DNA of 64,000 nucleotides from contig JAPQWV010000001.1 in the NCBI GenBank assembly GCA_027422505.1, forward strand, positions 3,782,001-3,846,000, read 5' to 3'. Positions 56,259-64,000 of the stretch are shown here, piece by piece. The position numbers were made by a program, and so were the translations under genes. Positions within the stretch are counted from its first letter, which is position 1; each line of letters begins with the position of its first letter. The stretch comes from Craterostigma plantagineum. Lineage: Eukaryota > Streptophyta > Magnoliopsida > Lamiales > Linderniaceae. The notes beneath the pieces are model-generated. The model did not search any database. It saw only the letters and a list, made by a program, of their open reading frames with translations, and was not told the DNA's origin.

Positions 56259-59020
56259 TGTAACGACCCTACTTCCTAAATACGTATATTGGCCGGTTTA
56301 CGCAGCGTAAGCAGCGGAAAGCCCATTAATAAAAACGTTTTAAAACATATTAATAACATGTACTGGGCTGAAGCCCAAAAATCTAAACCCGAAAGTATGA
56401 AATTTTTTTACAACACACACATTTATAATTTAGACCGAAGCCCAATTATTAAAAGTATGAAACACAAATTGAGATTACTCTACATGTCGCGTAGCCATGT
56501 ACTGCCCTGCACTCAAAAGTCCGTGGAATCACCGCCATCAGCCGCCTCACCTACATACGTAAACCCTGAGCTTTTGCCCAGTAGATGAAAACATGCAATA
56601 CAAATGCTCTCACACCACAATCCCGACTTCTCTCACAAATATACACATTCTACTCTTTTCTTATATCTCATTTCATCACATCACATCACAGCACATCACA
56701 TCAGGACCGAGGCTTAGGAACTAAAGGCAACACGCGCGCGCATGAGTCCGTAGCTCGGGAGGCCCCACTACCCACAAGGGGTCAGTAGCTCGGGAGGCCC
56801 CACTCCCTCCATATAAAGTGCGCCTTAGTCCTAATCTCACTCATACAACTCGTAGACCATCACTCGGTCATAATCTACCCCGCTCAATGTCACCGTACAA
56901 TATTACCATGACTTCGCACTCCCTTCGTAACACGTGTATGCAAATGCCGTGCAAGTAAAATGCAACATAAAAAAATGCAACATATTCGTCCCACATTTAT
57001 ATATTACATATCGGCCCGAGGTATTAGCTCGGCCCGATCCCAAAAAAAAAAAACATTCAACAAATAATTCGGGCCCGAGCCCGCGTTCCGATTTTAATCG
57101 GCCTGAAACCATAACCACCAAACTCCCTCTCGATTTTATACTAAAAGTTCTAAGTTTAATTCTTTCTACCTTACGGCTCTAATTTCACAATTGATCCTTA
57201 ATTTAAAATATTTTAAATTCTAACGCCAGTTTTAGTTTCAGTTCCAAAAATATTTTAGAAATTATTAATCTTTCCCAAATTTAAAATCATTTCAAAATCT
57301 ATCTCAGATTTTTCAGAAATTACAACTTTGCCCCAAGACTTTTGAAAATTCACGATTAACCCTAACAGAAATTCAACGTTATTATAGTACTCAAAACTCT
57401 TGAAAAGTTCCAATTTGGTTCTTACCGACTTTTAATCAATTTATTTAGCTACCAAAAACTTTTGAAAGGTTTCAACTTGATCCTAGCCGAGTTTTAATAT
57501 ATTCATCTAGCACCCAAAACTTTTGAAAAGTTCCAAATTAATCCTAGCCGAATTTTATTATATATAATTAGTACCCAAAACTTTTAAAAAGGCTCCAAAT
57601 TAACCCTAGCCGAATTAGATTATATATATTTAGTACCCAAAACTTTTAAAATTTCCAATATAATCCTAGCCGATTATATATATATTTATTTAGCACCCAA
57701 AATTTCTGAAAATTTTCAATTTGACCCTTGGCCGAGTTTTAATATATTTATATAGCCCCCAAAACTCCTGAAAAATTTCAATTCAACCCTTAGCCGAAAT
57801 TTAATATATTCATATAGCTCCCAAAACTTCTGAAAAATTCCAATTTAACCTAGCCGAAATTTAGTATATTCATTAAATTCTCTAAACTCCCGAAAAATTT
57901 CACAATTCACCCCAATGAATTTTTTTGATACTTATTTTAGACCTTTATATTTAAAAGAAACCCTAGAAAACCCTAGTTTGCACCACTACTTAAATTTTTG
58001 CCCTATCCTCTTAATTCAAGTCTTATAACCTTATTTTCAAGTATTCATCCTCCCTAAGCTAACCGAAATATATATACATATGAGCATAAAACACAAAATT
58101 CATGCAAGTAAATTATCACTACCACGCAGGCACGAAGAATTTAATCACGATGATGTAAGCATGTAATATTAACGAATACTAATATCGTTTACGTACATAG
58201 GTGATCTTCACCTACCTTAATCTGTAGAAAGTTGTGTTACGAGTGTGTAATCCCGACCCTTCGATCCCAAGCTCCTCCTCGTCCGTGAGCTTCTCTTTTT
58301 TTTTTTTCCCTCTTTTTCCTTCTCTCCCTCTCTTCTCGGCCTCTCTCCCCTTTCTCTCCCTTTTTCTTTTGTTTCTCTTTCTCTACTTCTCTCTCTCTCA
58401 GCCTCTCCTCTCTATCTCGTGTCCTTCTCAAAAATTTTTTTTTTGTCTAATTTATTATTGTTATCATAGTGTATTAGGTAGCTTTTGATGACTTGATCCT
58501 TGTCTACAAGTGCTTGGGGTGTCACTTATTCCTTTTTCTCCTCTTCATTTTCTCGCCACCTCCCTCTCTTTATTGTAGTTAAGTTGTTAATTTATATCTT
58601 AGGGTAATAAAGTATGTATTAGTTTATTTTTATATTTTGTTTGTTTCATTTTTGAGTTGGTTTGTTTTGTTTGATTTGTTTTGTTTTTTATTCTATTAAT
58701 ATTATAGTATTTTTGGGTCAAAGTAATGATGTGTAAGGAGGTCCCTCTCCCTTTAAAAATTTCGGTCCTTTTGTTATTTTTTTTATTATCTTTAATGTTA
58801 TTATTATATTTTATTGGGCCAAGATTCCTAATTTTAGTCTATCTCTCACAATTGGGCTATTATTTTTCTTTTGGCCCAATTGGGCCATTATTTTTTTTCA
58901 TTATCGGGTCAACTAAGTTCTTGTCTTGACTCGGGAAGAAAATCGGTGTATGTTCGAAATCGACTTCATACCGTCCGAATATTATTAAAATAATCTCGTA
59001 TAAATTTTACGGGTATTACA
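56259..59020 (-). repeat. 5' LTR of the nested gypsy element
   Basis: About 2,762 bp, closely matching 48776-51507. It has an additional roughly 35-bp direct duplication near 56745-56795 (two copies of GTAGCTCGGGAGGCCCCACT) that the other LTR lacks, and shorter TA/CA runs near 58070. Confidence 0.92.
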
Positions 59021-60355
59021 CAAGTCTACCTTTATAGACTGATTATTGGGTAATATCACATATACTCGATCTATAGAAGTCAAAGTTTGAAAGCCTTTAA
59101 GATTACACCTTATGTGCCTTGAAGCACCTGAGTCTACAAACCAGACATCTTGATCATTCAAAGTAGGTTTATTAAAAGATAGGGACAAACCTCTGTTGCT
59201 ACCTGTCGGCTGTTCTGATTGAGTTGGTGCCTGATAATTTGCAGCACCATCTGATTTGTTGAACAACATTCTGAATTGCTGAAGCTGTTGGGAGTTCAGT
59301 TGTTGAACAAAGTTTTCTGCTGCTGTATTATAATCCTCAGCATTCTTATGGTAATCTGCCCCATGTTGCTCTGTTATTATCTTATTTACTCTTTGATTCT
59401 TGGCCCTGAAATTCTGCCTAAATCCAGGTGGAAAAACATGCAATCTGTAGCAGGTTTCAAGTGTATGTCCTGGTCTATCGGAGTGAGTACAATAAGGTTT
59501 TCCTCCTTCCTTTTTGTTGCTGAAAAATGGCTTCTTTGTCTGCTGATAAATGGTGGGTACAGCTGAAGTCCTCAAAATCTTGGCCGCCAACAGTGTCATG
59601 TGCTGTCCCATCTCTTCCTGGCCTTTGATAGCATTGGCATTAGAAGTGATTGTCCTTTGCCTTTTTTCTTGTGAAACCAAAGAGTAGACCTTGTTTATCG
59701 AAGGCAATGGTTCCATTAATAAAATCTGACCTCTGATGTGAGCATAAGACTCATCCAACCCCATGAAATGTGATCACAGGATCCCTTTCAAAGTAGGACT
59801 TTAAACTTGAACTCCACCACAAGTACAGCCCCCACATGTGCAAGTTGGTCTGAAATTGGACAGTTCATCCCACAGACTTTTCAATTTGGTGTAGTGAAGT
59901 CCCGTCTTGTGTGCTGTTGATGAAGCCCCAATAAATCGTTTGTCAGCTGGTAGAACCTTGGCCCATTACTTTCTTGGAACCTTTCTTGAAGATCAGTCCA
60001 AATGGCTTGAGCTGAGTCTGAATATAAGATGCTTGCGGATATATCTTTCGACACAAAAATTAAGAATCAATGAAATCACCATGCCATTGTTTCTCTTCCA
60101 CGCAAGAACCATCTTCTGATCATTTTCTGGTGGTTTTCTGACAGATCCATCGTGAAACCTTTCTTGTTTTTGACTGATAGAGCAATGGTCATTGCTCTAC
60201 TCCAAGATGCGTAGTTATCCCCCTACGAGTAGCTGATGAACAAGGATCAGCCCAGGGTTGTCTGAGTGATGAAGGAGAAATGGATGAAGATGATCGTCCA
60301 TCGGCGATGTTGCAGGCGCGAGCACATTATCTGATTGTGGTGCTGATTCCGCCAT
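58985..60355 (-). pseudogene. Copia gag and protease start, 5' part of the split element
   Basis: Gag probably starts at the ATG at 60355 (MAESAPQSDN) and is frameshifted; the longest piece (58985-59764) has the late gag domain (MGLDESYAHIRGQILLMEPL), a zinc knuckle YCTHSDRPGHTLETC in which the second cysteine is replaced by serine, and the protease WFVDSGASRHI. The frame then runs into the gypsy LTR at 59020 and continues at 48773. Confidence 0.85.
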
Positions 60356-60437
60356 TCTCTGGGAATTCAATTCGAAGAACACTCGATGTATCGTATATCA
60401 AGAACTCAAGCGAGGGATTAAAAACTCTCTGATACCA

Positions 60438-60724
60438 TATTGCAATTTGATCTCTGTTGAAGAATGATCAAAGGCGATCAAGGGAACTGATAATCGAAGT
60501 AATGTAAATGAAAAACTTTTATTCATGAAATCAAAGAATGAATACAGGACAGAGGATCCCGCTTATTTATATATAACGACTATAGACACAAAAGACTAAA
60601 ATATCCCTAAGAATATAAATAATGAGCAAAAGATCCTTAACGGTTGGTTAATCAGTCGATGCATCTTTCTGAACTTGTGAGCTGCCATATCTTGATCTGT
60701 GCAATCTCTTATCATATAAATCTA
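60438..60724 (-). repeat. 5' LTR of the split copia element
   Basis: 287 bp. On the minus strand it runs from TAGATTTATATG to GCAATA and directly touches the primer site TGGTATCAGAG (60427-60437). Target duplication AACAT follows at 60725. Confidence 0.88.
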
Positions 60725-60729
60725 AACAT

Positions 60730-62093
60730 ATCCTTTTTTTTATCTAAACAGAAACTCGAATAATGAACCCTTGGTCGAAGACATGAGAAGAAAGACACTG
60801 CTACATATGTATTTTCTCCGACAGTAAATCGGGCTTCGATATTTTGCTATAAACACTCATCAAGTGGACTTTCCTATATATTGCTTTTTATTGGAGTTTC
60901 TTTTTTGTTCCGAGCAGTCCATTGGGCTTTTTAAATAGTCGTGACGCAAATATATATGTTTCTCTTTAAAAAAGAACTTGTTTCTCCTCTATCCTCGATT
61001 TCTGACCTAGTGAGCATTTATGCAATTATACTCTACTTCTGGATACTTTGTGAAAATAAAAAAATACATGAATAAGTGTTGAATTTTGCGGAAAAGAAGG
61101 AAATGGAATCAATCAAGAGGCTAATTACAGCGATATCTACACCTACCTTATATGGGAGAAGCTACAAATGGGCAAAGATTTTAAAGCAAACCAGAATCAA
61201 ATCAATGATATATTATTTTGTCATAAATACTAGCTATACTTATGGGATTGTCCCAACAGCTAGTTCTATATATATTAGGCGATGTATTTTGAACAATATC
61301 AAGAAATATACACAAATCAAAATTCAACAATAATCAACGGACTAGTCGTCTACATTAATGGCCGAATATGCCTAAATCAACAACGAAAGCCGCACTTTCC
61401 ATCGTTTCAAACGCCAAAATATTTATATATGTCGTCCAAAGTCCAACCTGTCTGTGTACAAAGTTTACCCATGATCAAAACTTCTTGTAATTAAAAGACG
61501 TGGTTTTTTTATGTCTTTACATTAAAGAAGCATAAAAGACCACCTTCGATTCACGTGGATATTTATTTTATTTTTCTCTTTTTACGCAACTAACTATTGT
61601 GCATTTTTTTTCACCCAATATTTTCCTCCATACGTTAACTCAGCTCATTCTCCGTGTTATCGATTAAGCAATTAGATGTCCGTCGCCGCCAGCTTAGCAA
61701 TTCGTGTTACTACAACAGACGGCTGTGTGCTAATACGTGGGTCCCGCCGCGCAGGCCCAGATTCACGGTGACCGTTGGATCATCTAGCCATCGTCATCGT
61801 CAGAAGCAGCATCAGCGATCCTTGCGAAGCTGCGAAGTGACTGCGCCACTCCCCTGTTAATTGTTGCCATCTAATATTTGAGAGAGAGAGAGAGTAGCAG
61901 ACATAAAAAGATCTCGTAGCGTTGATCTTTTTGATCGAGTATTATTGACGAAAATGATGATATCTAACCATATGTAAAAAGTACGTGATTTATGAGAGAA
62001 CTAGAATGTTTGATCTATTTAAAGGGACGACGAAAAGGCCTTATTCTACGCTTTGGATCTCGGGGAGCGAACGGTCGGGTTTTACGAGTTCAG
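60730..62093. other. Intergenic, no gene recognised
   Basis: AT-rich with a GC-richer patch at about 61730-61850 and a short (GA)8 run near 61882-61896. The open frames here are short and show no family signature. Confidence 0.4.
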
Positions 62094-62408
62094 TGTTAGG
62101 GTTAAGAGGACGATAGACACAAGCATATAATAAATATAATTTTATTAATCTCGAACGAAGAAAACCGAGGACAAAGACACTTTCCTAATAGCCAAACCGA
62201 GATATAAACTCCGGCTCCAACCTTTTCCTCAAAAAGCCCCCACTTTCTTCTACGAGACTGACTTCTATATATATGGACTAAAACAAATATTTAGACTCCT
62301 AAAAAATCTCAACTACTAAATCTAAATCAAATCTAATTAAAATTCAAATTTAAACTACTAATAAATAAAACTTAATATAATAATAATTAATCAATAAGAC
62401 TCTTAACA
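62094..62408 (-). repeat. Probable 3' LTR of a gypsy-type element running off the right edge
   Basis: 315 bp with TG...CA ends (TGTTAGGGTTAAG to GACTCTTAACA), followed after the MITE by a purine tract (minus strand TCGAGGGGTGGATAG). The partner LTR lies beyond the window, so the target duplication cannot be checked. Confidence 0.65.
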
Positions 62409-62413
62409 CTATC

Positions 62414-63086
62414 TAGGGGTGAGCAAAACCGGATATCCGGAGTTTCGGATATCGAAAAATGATATCCCGGTCCGGTTTTAAACGGATATCCGAAAATCGG
62501 ATATCCGCTTTATTCGGTTATTTAAACTGGATATCCGCATCCGGTTTTCAATAAATATTCTTCTTATATTTTTTTATTATTTTCTTTGAAAATCGTTTTT
62601 ATTTCTTATCAACATAAAAAAAATATATTTTTTCATATAAGAATTTCTACACATAATTCACACAATATGTGAATTTATGATTCAAAATTACATAAAAAAT
62701 AATAAACATAGTACCACAAATTGACATTAATTTTTTATCTTGCATCTCGATCTGTTTATCTTTTTTTTTATTTCAATCTCTAACAAAGTTTTTTGCAATA
62801 ATAAAAGAATATCAATTTAAATATTTACTTTGAGGATTTTATTTTCCATTTTGGACCTTCATTTTTTTCCCGCAATTTTTTATTTTTATTATTATTTTTA
62901 AATAAAAAATCGGATATCAGATATTCGGATTTTAGAAAATCATTGTCCGTATCCGATCCGGTTTAGTTTAAAATAAATCGGATCGGGTATCCGATCCGGT
63001 TTTTAAACTGGATATCCGTTTTTTCGGGTTTTGAAAATCGGATACCGGATCGGAATCCGGTTTTCGGATATTTTTGCTCAGCCCTA
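62414..63086. mobile_element. hAT-type MITE with CGGATATCCG repeats
   Basis: 673 bp, ends TAGGGGTGAGCAAAACC and (inverted) TAGGGCTGAGCAAAAAT, flanked by a perfect 8-bp duplication ACACTATC (62406-62413 and 63087-63094). Both ends are full of GGATATCCG words; the middle is AT-rich. Non-coding. Confidence 0.92.
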
Positions 63087-63094
63087 ACACTATC

Positions 63095-64000
63095 CACCCC
63101 TCGAAAAACAGCCTTGTCCTCAAGGCGGATAATCGGTATCTTGTTGTCCGAAAATCTCCGTCTCACAAAAGTCATCATCTTCACCGCCGATCATCTTACG
63201 AAGTTCTTTATTTGAGCATACATGCCCCCAATGATAAGGTTGGCGACAACCAAAGCAAAGACCTTTCGATCGGAGTTCTTGAAATTCACGGTCCGAGATA
63301 CGACGAAAAGGCTTCGATTGCAGATCTGGAATACGAGCATGAGGAGGCGTATAGCATTCTTGAGAAGGGGCCTCATGCTTAGTGGTAACTGGCACATGCT
63401 TTTTCTCGATGTATTCTTGTTTGGTCTCCCCAAACTTGCGCTCGTTCCTTCCTGTTCGAAAATTCGTGAAATCCGACGTACTGCGTAGCAGTTTGTTTTG
63501 GGCTGACGTTTGCGCATCCGACAGATATACTCCGGATCCTTCGCAGCCAATAACTTTCTCTCAATACCTTTGGCTAAGTGATGAGCATGCTCGAGAGTAG
63601 TTGGTCGAAGGACTTCTACTTCTGTACGCACGACTGGATGTGAACCTAATAAAAAGAAGCCCAAATGTTGAAACACTGGAATTTCGTGTAAGTGGGTAAT
63701 TACCCCACAACTTTAATGGATCCGGTTTGCTTGATGCTACTGATTCACTCGAGCTGATTTCCAAGATGCTTCTCGTCGAAGGTGTCGATCAGCTTTTGTT
63801 TCAGGCCTTCCCATGTCAAATTTGGATGAGTCGACATCACCCAACGGATCCAAGGTTGTGCAACTCCCTCCATGCTTACCATGGCGCACGATGCCCTACG
63901 ATTTGTTGGCGTTTGCTGGAGAAGAAAGTACTGATCAACCCTTGCAACCCAGCCCAGCGGGTCAGTCCTGTCAAAATACGACAGATCGACGAGACGATGC
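63095..64000 (-). pseudogene. Gypsy gag, frameshifted, joined directly to the element 3' end
   Basis: From the right edge: DPLGWVARVDQYFLLQQTP (gag domain, near 63950), TWEGLKQKLIDTF, then in another frame VVRTEVEVLRPTTLEHAHHL (near 63600) and the knuckle GLCFGCRQPYHWGHVC (near 63230). After it comes RLEDKAVFRGVDSVR-type sequence, which in such elements precedes the 3' LTR, so protease to integrase appear to be missing. At least two frameshifts. Partial at the window edge. Confidence 0.75.

Larger units (their letters stand above)
48776..59020 (-). mobile_element. Ty3/gypsy chromovirus-type (Tekay/Del-like) LTR retrotransposon nested in copia
   Basis: A 10,245-bp element with long LTRs (about 2.7 kb each) and a perfect 5-bp duplication CAAGT (48771-48775 and 59021-59025). 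On the minus strand the order is gag, protease, RT, RNase H, integrase, chromodomain-like tail, which is the gypsy order. LTR length, domain order and the tail fit the Tekay/Del group. The coding part is cut into about ten pieces by frameshifts and stops, so it is dead. Its intact duplication shows it landed after the copia element. Confidence 0.93.
45430..60724 (-). mobile_element. Ty1/copia LTR retrotransposon, split by a nested gypsy element
   Basis: Direct LTRs of about 286 bp (45430-45715 and 60438-60724) and a 5-bp duplication AACAT (45425-45429 and 60725-60729). On the minus strand: LTR, primer site, gag, protease, then the gypsy insertion 48776-59020 inside the protease region, then integrase, RT, RNase H, polypurine tract, LTR. 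The LTRs differ at about ten positions plus small indels, so it is older than the SIRE-type element. gag and integrase are frameshifted; only the RT-RNase H part is a long open frame. Confidence 0.93.

Noticed and set aside
61654..61860. Small basic protein of 68 codons
   Set aside because: No recognisable family and no supporting neighbours or splice sites; likely chance in a GC-richer patch.
1..64000. tRNA, rRNA or organelle-derived genes
   Set aside because: No cloverleaf-like sequence or conserved rRNA stretch was recognised by eye; a covariance-model scan would be needed to exclude small RNA genes.

Overview
The window is nuclear DNA of a eudicot plant. It holds spliced plant genes (BASIC PENTACYSTEINE, IQ67-domain, CCCH zinc finger, SAUR, an At1g29790-type methyltransferase) set in a dense, nested layer of plant transposable elements. 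The extra open reading frames in the large copia element resemble proteins common in asterid genomes, so an asterid is my best guess, but the species cannot be fixed from this sequence.

Layout. 1-581: 5' end of a gene leaving the window on the minus strand (probably LDL3-like). 1591-2067: hAT-type MITE. 2503-3119 and 16267-17265: one glyoxal-oxidase-like (GLOX) pseudogene split by a 13.1-kb SIRE-type Ty1/copia retrotransposon (3120-16266, TSD TCTCC, near-identical 343-bp LTRs) that carries gag, pol and a further roughly 1,080-codon downstream reading frame, now broken. 18349-19946: class II BPC gene. 20782-24086: IQD gene with a TRIM-like element in intron 1. 24355-33063: two side-by-side Mutator-type elements with 9-bp TSDs and no coding capacity; a shorter relative lies at about 33220-33560. 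33914-37053: CCCH zinc-finger gene. 37660-38908: membrane-anchored methyltransferase-like gene. 39672-40012: second hAT MITE. 41576-43439: two palindromes in inverted orientation around an LTR-like core. 43674-43979: SAUR gene with a GA microsatellite against its start codon. 45430-60724: an older copia element (TSD AACAT) into which a 10.2-kb chromovirus-type Ty3/gypsy element (48776-59020, TSD CAAGT) has jumped. 62094-64000: 3' end of another gypsy-type element, apparently without pol, with a third hAT MITE sitting at its LTR boundary.

The most unusual signal is in 24355-33560. A five-base motif, GTTAY with variants GGTAC, GTCAT and GTCAC, recurs in one orientation at exactly 21-bp steps over many separate arrays while the bases between copies differ. 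Twenty-one bp is two turns of B-DNA, so all copies in an array face the same side of the helix. The host elements look like Mutator-type transposons (9-bp TSD, poor terminal repeats), which recalls the VANDAL/VANC anti-silencing system, where a transposon-encoded protein binds short motifs repeated in the element; that link is inference. Second in interest is the SIRE-type element, whose 5' leader and post-pol spacer are both packed with a TGTCGA-containing motif.

Host genes. BPC proteins bind GA-rich DNA, and GA/CT tracts lie in the leaders of the BPC gene itself and of the SAUR gene, so a regulatory link is possible but unproven. Several otherwise intact host genes (IQD, methyltransferase) are broken by single-base indels, which points either to recent decay or to uncorrected indels in a long-read assembly.
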